DNA of 15,361 nt from Sulfurimonas sp. (GTDB lineage Bacteria > Campylobacterota > Campylobacteria > Campylobacterales > Sulfurimonadaceae): the NCBI GenBank assembly GCA_027011725.1, contig JALUZQ010000277.1, positions 1 through 15,361 of the forward strand, read 5' to 3'. Position 1 is the stretch's first letter. Each line of letters starts with the position of its first letter. A program made the translations under genes and the position numbers. Shown piece by piece: positions 1-7,176 of this stretch. Under the pieces are notes generated by a model. It did no database searches. It was not told the origin of the DNA and worked only from the letters and a program-made list of their open reading frames with translations.

Positions 1-585
1 GTGCATAAAGGGCATCGTGTATGTCTGCTCTTTTTCTATAGATGTTCCTAAAAAGTCATACGTGAGGTCGTTAAATGCAAATGAAGTTGTCGCAGCATCA
101 AACTCCCAAAAGAGCATCTCTGACATCTTTGCTGAGAGTTCGAGGAGTTTTTGGTACTTTAAGGCACTCTGTTTTGCACGTATGTACTGGAGTTCATTGA
201 CCTCTTGTTCAAGAAACTTACTTCTGGTGAGTTTGTCTATTTTGTGTAGTAACTCATGCATATCTATGGGCTTTGTAAGGTAGGCATCTACTTTGAGCTC
301 AATGGCTCTGAGGAGCTTGTCTGTTTCATTAAACGCAGAGGTAATGATGATAGGAATACAGCCATCTTCTGCTCTAATGGCCTCTATCATGTCCAAACCG
401 CTAAGTTTTGGCATTTGAATATCGGTTATGACAATGTCAGGTTTTTTAGCTTGGTACTTTTGTAGTCCCTCTTCACCATTATATGCCATATCTACATGAT
501 GTACTTTTTTCTCTAGGAAGAAGAGAATCTCTTCTGCTATTTCGACATCATCCTCGACATACAAGAGATGTAATTCGCTTAGCAC
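1..585 (-). CDS. Response regulator with N-terminal receiver domain, partial (C-terminus beyond left edge)
   Basis: The visible 195 codons begin with a CheY-like receiver domain (about residues 3-120). It has the acidic pair E11-D12, phospho-acceptor D55 in ITDIQMP, T83/S84 and K105 in YLTKP. A helical linker (about 120-155) follows, then the beginning of what looks like a PAS-like domain (FWEFD at 159-163, FND at 171-173, YDFLGTS at 176-182). The output domain lies outside the window, so it could be a diguanylate cyclase, a phosphodiesterase or a kinase. The start is GTG at 585-583, inside the stop region of the preceding gene (7-base overlap). It is preceded by an AAAGGTG ribosome-binding site, and an in-frame stop just upstream excludes a longer form. 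It is last of the visible genes in the signalling operon and its receiver is clearly paralogous to that of the preceding regulator. It is probably a second phosphorylation target of the same kinase (inference). Confidence 0.88.
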   Translation of the reverse strand, partial: MLSELHLLYVEDDVEIAEEILFFLEKKVHHVDMAYNGEEGLQKYQAKKPDIVITDIQMPKLSGLDMIEAIRAEDGCIPIIITSAFNETDKLLRAIELKVDAYLTKPIDMHELLHKIDKLTRSKFLEQEVNELQYIRAKQSALKYQKLLELSAKMSEMLFWEFDAATTSFAFNDLTYDFLGTSIEKEQTYTMPFMH

Positions 586-2288
586 TGTGGCACCTTTATT
601 TCAGGTTTTGGCTTGCCGATGTAGTAACCTTGAAGCAGATCAACTCCACATTTGATAGCCGCTTCTTCTATCTCTTCGTTTTCAACATACTCGGCGATGG
701 TCTGCATACCAAGAGAATGTGCAAGTGCTGTAATGGTGGAGACAAGAATTCTGTCCTTTTTGTTTGTATCGAGATTTTTGATAAATACTGCATCGAGTTT
801 AATGTAGTCGAAATCCATCTCCATAAAACGTCCAAAGTTTGAGTTGTCCATGCCAAAGTCATCTATGGCAATTTTAAATCCAAGGAGTTTCAGTGCACGC
901 AGATGCTCCATTAAAATGTCACGTTGGAAACTCATTGTAATATTTTCCAAAATCTCAAAGGTTACATTTGTAGCCTTTATATTGTATTTGTTGAGTTTCT
1001 CTTCTACAAAGACTATAAAGGTCTTGTCGAGCAGGTCTCTTTGTGTGAGATTTATGGAGAAGGCTATATCTTTAGCACTAAAATACTCAAAACTTTTGTT
1101 AATGATGATGCGCGTAATCGCCGTAACAATCCCGAGTTTTTCTGCATTGTCTATAAAACTAAAAGGTGGGATGACCTGATCTTCATAGAGGCCTCTTGCT
1201 AGGACTTCATATTTGACTATTTTTTTTGTTTTTGAGTCCATAATAGGCTCGAAATAGGGGACTATCATCTCATCTTTGACGATTTGTTGTGTGATTTTCA
1301 ACCATTTAATGCGTTCTTGCGACTCGTGTAACTCTTGGCTGATATCTTCATTGAAGTAGTAGTACCTGCTGCCAACCAATTTTGCATTCTCAAGTGCATA
1401 CTCAACATCTATGAGAGGAAAGACTCTCTCTTTGATGGAGGAGACACCAAAAGAGAAGTTGATGTTTATCTCAAGACCTTCGACTGTGATGGATCTTGTG
1501 TCAAAGTAGCTGATGATCTGTTTACAAAACTCCTCTACCTCTTGCGTTGATCTTTTTTTACTTAAAAAGACGAAGTGGTCAGACTCTATTTTAAAGAGTT
1601 TAAAGTCAGAAGTTTCATGTTCGAGTAACTCTTGCGCTGCCGTTCGTAAAATAGCATTTGCTATGACTTTTCCATACTGTTTGTTGATGAGAGAAAACTG
1701 TGAAATATCGAGTAAAATAATGTATGTGTACTGCTCACTTGCAAGTTCTTGCAGTAAACCGACATAGTTTGGCAAGTCTGTTGCTGCATCATGTGTATAG
1801 AGGTACTGTACTTCTTCTGTTTTTTTGTTTACAGCTGCGTTTAGGTCTCTGTTTATCTCTTTTAGCAGCTCATTTTGGGTAGTGAGCTGGCTGCGCAGCT
1901 CTAAAACCTCTACTACTTTTTTTATGGATTGTATAAGTTTTTTGAGTTCAAGCGGCTTGAGCAGATAGGCATCGACCTGTTGGTTGATGGCTTCAAGCAA
2001 ATAAGCAGGTTCATTAAACGCAGTGGTGATAATGACAGGAAAATGCTCATCTATTTCATGGATTTTTTTTATCATATCTATACCGTTCATAATCGGCATC
2101 TGAATATCTGTTACAACAAGATCAGGTTTATGCTCTTTGTAAAGCGCAAGACCCTCCTCTCCATCGTATGCTACATAGAGTTCTTTTACAAGAGGTTCTA
2201 AAAAAAAGACTATCTCTTCTGATATTTCCGGATTATCTTCTACATAAAGCAGACGGTATTTTCTTAAAATCTCGTTTGTTATTTCCAT
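579..2288 (-). CDS. Response regulator REC-GGDEF(degenerate)-EAL, probable c-di-GMP phosphodiesterase
   Basis: This 569-residue cytoplasmic regulator has three domains. The receiver (about 8-125) has E17/D18, phospho-acceptor D61 in VTDIQMP, T88/T89 and K111. A GGDEF-fold domain (about 165-315) has the signature replaced by ESDHF (235-239), so diguanylate cyclase activity is not expected. An EAL domain (about 335-560) keeps what look like the catalytic residues: E361 in EVLAR, N413, E445, D476-D477 in IDDFG, K497, E533 and Q553. Family knowledge predicts hydrolysis of c-di-GMP to pGpG, controlled by phosphorylation of D61. I chose ATG at 2288, which overlaps the kinase stop as TAATG and lies 8 bases after GGGAG. 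A TTG at 2294 is possible but too close to that site. Coupling to the kinase gene makes that kinase the likely phosphodonor. The degenerate GGDEF domain may instead bind GTP as an allosteric site, as in some EAL proteins. Confidence 0.95.
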   Translation of the reverse strand: MEITNEILRKYRLLYVEDNPEISEEIVFFLEPLVKELYVAYDGEEGLALYKEHKPDLVVTDIQMPIMNGIDMIKKIHEIDEHFPVIITTAFNEPAYLLEAINQQVDAYLLKPLELKKLIQSIKKVVEVLELRSQLTTQNELLKEINRDLNAAVNKKTEEVQYLYTHDAATDLPNYVGLLQELASEQYTYIILLDISQFSLINKQYGKVIANAILRTAAQELLEHETSDFKLFKIESDHFVFLSKKRSTQEVEEFCKQIISYFDTRSITVEGLEININFSFGVSSIKERVFPLIDVEYALENAKLVGSRYYYFNEDISQELHESQERIKWLKITQQIVKDEMIVPYFEPIMDSKTKKIVKYEVLARGLYEDQVIPPFSFIDNAEKLGIVTAITRIIINKSFEYFSAKDIAFSINLTQRDLLDKTFIVFVEEKLNKYNIKATNVTFEILENITMSFQRDILMEHLRALKLLGFKIAIDDFGMDNSNFGRFMEMDFDYIKLDAVFIKNLDTNKKDRILVSTITALAHSLGMQTIAEYVENEEIEEAAIKCGVDLLQGYYIGKPKPEIKVPQC

Positions 2289-3862
2289 TAACAAGTCTCC
2301 CTTTTGAGCTCAATTATAAATTTTGCACCATCTGCAGTGTTGAGAACGCTTAAACGACCCCGCATATTGGTTTCAACAATGGTCTTAGACATATAAAGCC
2401 CAATTCCTGTCCCTTTTCCCTCTTCTTTTGTTGTGAAGTAGGGGTCAAAGATGTTTTGGATGATATCTTGAGGAATTCCCCCTGCATTATCTTCTATAGA
2501 TATTATTACATTATTGTCATTATTTTCATCTTTAGAAACGATTATAGTTATTTTTCTTGCTTCTTTTTTATTTTCTATAAGTGCATCTTTGGCATTTGTG
2601 AGAATATTTAAGATCACTTGAGAGAACTCACTTGAGAATCCTCTGACACATAAAGAGTCATCTATATGCTGCTCAAAGTTTATCATATGATTCTCAAAGC
2701 TAGACTTTACCATATCCATCGTTGCGTTTAGTGCAGAGTGTACGGAGAAAATCTCCGCTTGTTTGTTTGGACGGAAGAAGTTTCTAAAGTCATCAATGGT
2801 CTGTGACATCGCTTTTGTCAAACGGTTTCCTTTTGCAACACTGCGTTTGATGTACGCTTCATCAAGCATATCCATCTCATAGGCATTTTCAATGTTTTGC
2901 AGCAGTAAAGAGAGGGCGTTGAGTGGTTGTCTCCACTGGTGGGCGATGTTTCCTATCATCTCTCCCATTGCAGCAAAGCGGGATTGTTGTATGAGCATTT
3001 GCTCCTGTTTTGCTCGTTTTTGTACCTCTTCTTTTACTCTTTTGTCGAGGTTTTGGTTGAGAACATTGAGCTCTTGTGTTCTTTGCTCAACCCTCTTTTC
3101 TAGCTCTTCGTTGTATGAGTGGAGTTTTTCGTTTGACTCTTTAATGGTATCTACCATCTCATTAAAGCTTTTTGCAAGTGTTCCTATTTCATCTTTACTT
3201 GTGATGTCCACTTTTGCATTCAAATCTCCTGCTGCGACTTTTTGTGCAGCATTTTTGAGAGAGATTATGGGCGTAACAAGCCATGATGTGAGAAAATAGG
3301 AGAAGACAAGAGAGAGTAAAATCGTGCCTACTAAGAGTAAAAGCGCCGTTATGTAGGCTTTTTGCATGGCATTCTCATACTCTTGCATAGAGTGACCTAT
3401 GATGACCCAGCCCCATTTTATGCCATTAAAGTTGATAGGATAAGCATAGTTGTAAACCTCTTTGTCTTTGATAATAGAAGATTTGAAAATCTTCGCCTGC
3501 TCTTTGTCCTTTTGCAGTGCAGTAATCTCTTTTGGCAGTTTGTCCAGCATCTCCCAGTGCTTTTTTGTACTGACAATATTAGCCGTATCGTTGATTTTAG
3601 TCACTATAAGATAAAGAAGACCGGGATTGTTGTTGATGACTTTTGTGTTTTGCTCTACGATGAAACTATAATCTGACGTGATGATGGCATCTGATGCAAC
3701 AAGGGTAATAGACCTTGCTATTGTCTTGGATTTGGAATAGAGGACATCAATGAGTGACTTTTTCTTATTTTCCAAGTAAAAGTAACTCAGTAGCAGAGAG
3801 AGAATACTTAAAGAGAGGGCTATGAGTATAAAGGTTCTTGTAAAGAGACTATATCTATTCAT
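2288..3862 (-). CDS. Membrane sensor histidine kinase (periplasmic sensor, HAMP, HisKA, HATPase_c)
   Basis: This 524-residue kinase has a transmembrane helix at about 9-30 and a periplasmic region of about 135 residues (31-168). The GLLYLIV and YNYAYPINFNGIKWGWVIIG segments in that region suggest a PDC/single-Cache-like fold. A second membrane helix (about 170-195), HAMP (about 191-245) and a long coiled coil (about 240-295) follow. The H-box is GNIAHQWRQPLN with phospho-acceptor H308. The ATPase domain has N-box N419/N423, the DNAGGIP motif (458-464), FDPYFTTK (472-479) and the GKGTGIGL lid (482-489). All core residues are intact, so it should autophosphorylate and pass phosphate to the following response regulator(s). 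Its start overlaps the preceding binding-protein gene by 8 bases and its stop overlaps the next start by one base. That context suggests the neighbouring periplasmic binding protein(s) present a ligand to its sensor domain (inference, by analogy with TorT-TorS). Confidence 0.95.
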   Translation of the reverse strand: MNRYSLFTRTFILIALSLSILSLLLSYFYLENKKKSLIDVLYSKSKTIARSITLVASDAIITSDYSFIVEQNTKVINNNPGLLYLIVTKINDTANIVSTKKHWEMLDKLPKEITALQKDKEQAKIFKSSIIKDKEVYNYAYPINFNGIKWGWVIIGHSMQEYENAMQKAYITALLLLVGTILLSLVFSYFLTSWLVTPIISLKNAAQKVAAGDLNAKVDITSKDEIGTLAKSFNEMVDTIKESNEKLHSYNEELEKRVEQRTQELNVLNQNLDKRVKEEVQKRAKQEQMLIQQSRFAAMGEMIGNIAHQWRQPLNALSLLLQNIENAYEMDMLDEAYIKRSVAKGNRLTKAMSQTIDDFRNFFRPNKQAEIFSVHSALNATMDMVKSSFENHMINFEQHIDDSLCVRGFSSEFSQVILNILTNAKDALIENKKEARKITIIVSKDENNDNNVIISIEDNAGGIPQDIIQNIFDPYFTTKEEGKGTGIGLYMSKTIVETNMRGRLSVLNTADGAKFIIELKRETC

Positions 3863-4736
3863 GATTGTACTTCGCTTGTAATTTTAGGTACTCTTTGTAG
3901 TAACTACGTAAAATGTCCATAGACTTTGGTGCTACTGTAGTAAAGTTTCTTAGTTTAAAAAGTGCTTTGACATTACGTCCTTTTGGTGTTTTGTCCAAGT
4001 CTGCAACACTTTGGCGTAACTTTACTCTGAGCTCTTTAGGTGTACCTGAGTGTATGAGCATAAGACCGGGCATATAAATTGTAGGGCTTGCTGTGAGTAC
4101 GCGTAACTTTTTTTTGAGTGCAGGGTTGAGTTCTGCTGCCATCTTGAGTGTGGATTCGGGAACAATGCAGGCATCACATTTTTTAAAAAATGTATCGAGC
4201 AGGGCGGTAGAGTCTTTTTTTGTCAGATGGTAAGTACGTATATACTCTTTTGGTCGCTTATGCTGCGTTTGGAGCAACTCTTTTTTTAAAAAGAGTTTTG
4301 CCAGTATATTATCATTTTTGAATGAAATTGTTTTGTCTTGGAGGTCGGCTAAATTTGTTATGTTACTTTCATTTGATACTAAAAGCAGGAGTTTTTCCGG
4401 TACATCGTCATTTTTTAGTATTGCCCAAAACTCCAAAGTCTGTGCATCGAGGCGTTTCATATTTTGCAGGTAGTAGATAGCATTGAGACTGTACGAGTCA
4501 AGTTTATGGGTTTCATAATCTTCTAAAGCTTTTTGTGCATCATCATAGTATTTAATATCTAAGGTAACACCTTTTCGTTTTGCGATCTCATCGAGCCAGA
4601 GACGAAAAGCTATTTGGGCATCTTTGTACTTGAAGTAGCTTAGATCTTTTTTGAGATACCCCATTACCTGATCTCTCGCTTGGAGTTGTAAAGCAAAGAG
4701 AACCATAATGAATGATAAAAAGAGTTTCAAGTACAT
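3855..4736 (-). CDS. PhnD-type periplasmic substrate-binding protein (copy 2)
   Basis: This is a 293-residue exported protein. A signal peptide covers residues 1-20, with cleavage likely after LQA. The rest resembles the phosphonate/PhnD-like type 2 periplasmic-binding fold: an N-terminal strand (VMGYLKKDLSYF, about 24-35), the hinge region around VSNESNITNLADLQDKTISF (120-139), and ALLDTFFKKCDACIV (178-192) followed by MAAELNP (199-205). The late segment DKTPKGRNVKALFKL (248-262) is also typical of PhnD-like proteins. The start ATG follows AGGAAAAG. It is clearly related to the binding protein at 6224-7108, with shared blocks in the same order. No transporter permease or ATPase lies nearby, and the histidine kinase start overlaps its stop, so a sensory rather than transport role is inferred. 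The ligand is unknown; the family label does not prove phosphonate binding. Confidence 0.87.
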   Translation of the reverse strand: MYLKLFLSFIMVLFALQLQARDQVMGYLKKDLSYFKYKDAQIAFRLWLDEIAKRKGVTLDIKYYDDAQKALEDYETHKLDSYSLNAIYYLQNMKRLDAQTLEFWAILKNDDVPEKLLLLVSNESNITNLADLQDKTISFKNDNILAKLFLKKELLQTQHKRPKEYIRTYHLTKKDSTALLDTFFKKCDACIVPESTLKMAAELNPALKKKLRVLTASPTIYMPGLMLIHSGTPKELRVKLRQSVADLDKTPKGRNVKALFKLRNFTTVAPKSMDILRSYYKEYLKLQAKYNHE

Positions 4737-4751
4737 AAATGCTTTTCCTGA

Positions 4752-6227
4752 TTATTTTTGTAATTCTTCTTCAACAGACTTTGCGACAATATAGTCTGCG
4801 TTTGCGTGTGCAAGGGCATTGTTGTACATTGCTCTGTAGTAAGCACCAAGGGTATAAGACTCTATGAGTTGTGCTTCAATGACCTCTTTTGTCTCAACCA
4901 TATCCTCTTGATAGGCACGAGTGTTAAGATCTCTGTTTTGTGCTGCGGTTTTGACAGCTTTTGAGAGGATGTTGTACTGCTTGTAACTATTTTTCATCTG
5001 TAAAAATGCCTGTTTGACCTGCAGGGCAAGTGCATCTTTTAAAATGATCTGCTTCTGTTCGAGTTGGAGCTTTTCAAGACGGTTTTGCTCGACCTTGTTG
5101 CTTGTACGCATACCGTTAAAGAGTGACCAGTTGACTCCTACACCGATGGTCCATGAGTTTCTGTTCGTCTCATTGGTCATTCCGTAGTTGTAGTCACTGT
5201 AGAGATTTTGCGCACTTGCCATAAGACCGATACTCGGGTAGTAGTCACTTTGTGCCTCTTTGATCTTTTCACCGTTTATTTTTATGGCCATTTTAAGTGT
5301 TGTATAGTCAGGGTTGAACTTGTAAGCAGTATCTACAAGAGTTGCAAGCGTTTTACTCATTTTTGGCTCTTCAAACGCAGCGTCTTTGATTTGTACTGTG
5401 TCATTCCATGGAAGCCCCATTGCAAAGATGAGTGCTGCTTTTGCCATCTCCTCTTTTTGTTTTATCTCTTCGCTGAGTGACTCTATGAGCTCTACTGAGA
5501 GTTCACTACGCAGGTAGTCTGTCTTTTTTACATGGAGTGAACCTCCTTTGTAGAGTCGCTCTGTAAGATCACGCACAAAACTCATGCGCTCCTGCGTGTC
5601 AGAGGCAAGTCTGCTGAGATTTTCTGCAAGTTTTGCACCGTAGTAGTAGCGTTTTATGTCATGAACGACCTCGTTTGTCGTTCTTCTTTTTCCTTCAGCT
5701 GCTATGCTTTTTCCCATTTTTGCCTGATTGATAAGTGAGGTGATCTTTCCGCCTGTGTAGAGTGGGTACTGTAGCTGTATTTTACTGACGGCTATATCGC
5801 GTCCGGCTGTTTGAACGGACATACTTACAGGAAGTTCACTTGTTGTTGGTGTTGCGTTTGCAATAGCACCATAAGCGGTTGAGAGAGTAGGGTTCCCATC
5901 AACGGCAGCTGCTCCACTAAGACCATTGTACATATTAATGGTCTGTGTATTGTCTATTTTTGTCACACCTCTAAGTTCATACATAGGTGCTTTATCCATG
6001 CGCATTGCGTTTACACTTGCATCAAGGCTGGGGTAGTTTGCACTCATTGCCTGATTGTACATAGTGTCTGCTATTTTGATGGCAGTTTGTGAGACCTTGA
6101 GCTTTGCATTGTTTTGCAAGGCTATTTTAATGGCGTCATCAAGTGTTAAAACATGGTTTGCTCCATAGAGAGAACCGGCTGTTGTCAAGAGAAGCAGTGA
6201 TTTGGCGATAAAGTGCGTTTTTTTCAT
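4752..6227 (-). CDS. TolC-family outer-membrane efflux protein
   Basis: This 491-residue protein has a signal peptide (about 1-23, cleavage near YGA) followed by two homologous outer-membrane-efflux (OEP) repeats. Repeat 1 spans about 27-275, starting with LTLDDAIKIALQNN. Repeat 2 spans about 290-485. Each repeat holds a beta-strand pair closed by a YPLYTGG (154-160) or WSLFNGM (367-373) turn, with long coiled-coil helices on either side. This is the TolC architecture: a trimeric 12-stranded barrel with a periplasmic alpha tunnel. The first repeat carries an unusually long segment between its strands (about 77-146; the equivalent in repeat 2 is about 15 residues). Such proteins normally work with a membrane-fusion protein and an RND, ABC or MFS pump, but none is encoded here. 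The start overlaps the preceding gene by four bases (ATGA), and 15 bases separate the stop from the next gene. Its role in this signalling operon is unknown. Confidence 0.92.
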   Translation of the reverse strand: MKKTHFIAKSLLLLTTAGSLYGANHVLTLDDAIKIALQNNAKLKVSQTAIKIADTMYNQAMSANYPSLDASVNAMRMDKAPMYELRGVTKIDNTQTINMYNGLSGAAAVDGNPTLSTAYGAIANATPTTSELPVSMSVQTAGRDIAVSKIQLQYPLYTGGKITSLINQAKMGKSIAAEGKRRTTNEVVHDIKRYYYGAKLAENLSRLASDTQERMSFVRDLTERLYKGGSLHVKKTDYLRSELSVELIESLSEEIKQKEEMAKAALIFAMGLPWNDTVQIKDAAFEEPKMSKTLATLVDTAYKFNPDYTTLKMAIKINGEKIKEAQSDYYPSIGLMASAQNLYSDYNYGMTNETNRNSWTIGVGVNWSLFNGMRTSNKVEQNRLEKLQLEQKQIILKDALALQVKQAFLQMKNSYKQYNILSKAVKTAAQNRDLNTRAYQEDMVETKEVIEAQLIESYTLGAYYRAMYNNALAHANADYIVAKSVEEELQK

Positions 6228-7108
6228 TGTTGTAGTTTTTCCTTTTTTTGAAGTTCCAGATAGTCATAGTAAAGATTCTCTATGGGTTTAAGATCACTCA
6301 CCTTTGTTTCAATGACGGCATCAGTTCTAAATATATCAAGTACCTGTTTGCCTTTTTTTGTGTTGTTAAGGTTCATTGCAAGACCTTTTATGTAGTGTAA
6401 AAAGTCTGGATCGACGGCCTCTGTAAAAAAACCAAAATTTCCTGCGCAGTAGTTTGTGGTCTGTGCTATATAGAGAGTGTGTGCTATTTGGGGGTTGAGT
6501 TCTGCTGCGAAGCGAAATGTCTTTTTCATAATGATTGTTGCATCGACCTTGTGAAAAAAGAGATCGAGCAGTGCTTTGTAGTTTGTGCGTTTTGGCGAAA
6601 AAGTGATTTTTGTGTGCTTATTGTTCTTTAAAAAGAGATACTTCGCATAAATAGTAGCCAGCTCATTTCCTGCCAGGTAGGCTATGCGTGGATGCTCCAT
6701 CGCAAGAAGATCTTCTATTGTCTTAGCTTTTTGCAGTACAAGTATAAGGTTCTCATCACTGCGGTTTTTTGAACCGCCTGTAAAGCCATCTTGCAATTTA
6801 GAGAGGTCAAAGTACTTGATGTAGGCGATGCCATAAGCAGAGAGGTATTCCGCTTTTCCTTCCTTGGCTGCTTTTGCAAGCCCTTTATCGTTATAAAAAG
6901 AGAAAGTTGCTGTATTGTTTGAGTCTTCAACGAGTTGTTGTAACCAGATATTTGTAGCGATGGTAACATCTTTTGCGCTAAATTGAAGCATAGCCTCGTT
7001 TGAGTAGCCGACTTCGAGGTGTCTTGCGTATGTGTTTGTAGTGAACAAAAGTAAACTAACGAATATGAAAAGTTTAAACATAAAAAGATAGTACTTAAAC
7101 GAGCGCAT
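6224..7108 (-). CDS. PhnD-type periplasmic substrate-binding protein (copy 1)
   Basis: This exported PhnD-like periplasmic-binding protein has 294 residues from the chosen start. Residues 1-28 are a signal peptide ending TNTYA. It shares several blocks with the binding protein at 3855-4736: an opening VGYSNEAMLQF strand, FYND, ALLDLFFHKVDATII (179-193), FAAELNP (200-206) and a C-terminal YYDYLELQKK. The start is uncertain. ATG at 7108 and ATG at 7081 both give good signal peptides, and neither has a strong ribosome-binding site. A TTG at 7168 would add 20 residues but lies inside an inverted repeat and seems unlikely. This is the first gene of the signalling operon. The stop overlaps the tolC-like start. 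The ligand is unknown, and without a permease or ATPase partner it is more likely a sensor subunit than part of an importer (inference). Confidence 0.83.
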   Translation of the reverse strand: MRSFKYYLFMFKLFIFVSLLLFTTNTYARHLEVGYSNEAMLQFSAKDVTIATNIWLQQLVEDSNNTATFSFYNDKGLAKAAKEGKAEYLSAYGIAYIKYFDLSKLQDGFTGGSKNRSDENLILVLQKAKTIEDLLAMEHPRIAYLAGNELATIYAKYLFLKNNKHTKITFSPKRTNYKALLDLFFHKVDATIIMKKTFRFAAELNPQIAHTLYIAQTTNYCAGNFGFFTEAVDPDFLHYIKGLAMNLNNTKKGKQVLDIFRTDAVIETKVSDLKPIENLYYDYLELQKKEKLQQ

Positions 7109-7118
7109 GATGTCAATG

Positions 7119-7125
7119 ATATATA
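7119..7125 (-). promoter_or_regulatory. Possible -10 region for the signalling operon
   Basis: The minus strand reads TATATAT here, just upstream of the first binding-protein gene. If it is the -10 box, transcription would begin near 7113. That would leave almost no leader before ATG 7108 and favour ATG 7081 as the true start. This is a weak assignment because the region is simply AT-rich and no -35 element is evident. Confidence 0.25.
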
Positions 7126-7145
7126 TCAAGAAGAGAGGAGGGGAA

Positions 7146-7168
7146 TTGCACCTAAATATAAGGTGCAA
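7146..7168. terminator. Perfect 8-bp inverted repeat downstream of dapD; possible terminator or operator
   Basis: TTGCACCT (7146-7153) and AGGTGCAA (7161-7168) form a perfect 8-bp stem with a 7-base AT-only loop. It begins 8 bases past the dapD stop on the minus strand. The sequence after it on that strand is pyrimidine-rich (TTCCCCTCCTC) but lacks a clean T run, so termination would be weak or partial. It also lies just upstream of the signalling operon, so it could instead be a protein-binding site or let some dapD transcripts read through. Confidence 0.45.
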
Positions 7169-7176
7169 TAGTAAGT

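Noticed and set aside
2892..3299. Plus-strand open frame of 135 codons opposite the histidine kinase
   Set aside because: It is a shadow of the HAMP, coiled-coil and H-box coding region, with no recognisable domain.
3855..7108. Reading the two PhnD-type genes as a phosphonate ABC importer
   Set aside because: No permease or ATPase gene is present and the genes are coupled to a kinase and a TolC-type gene, so the family name does not support phosphonate uptake here.
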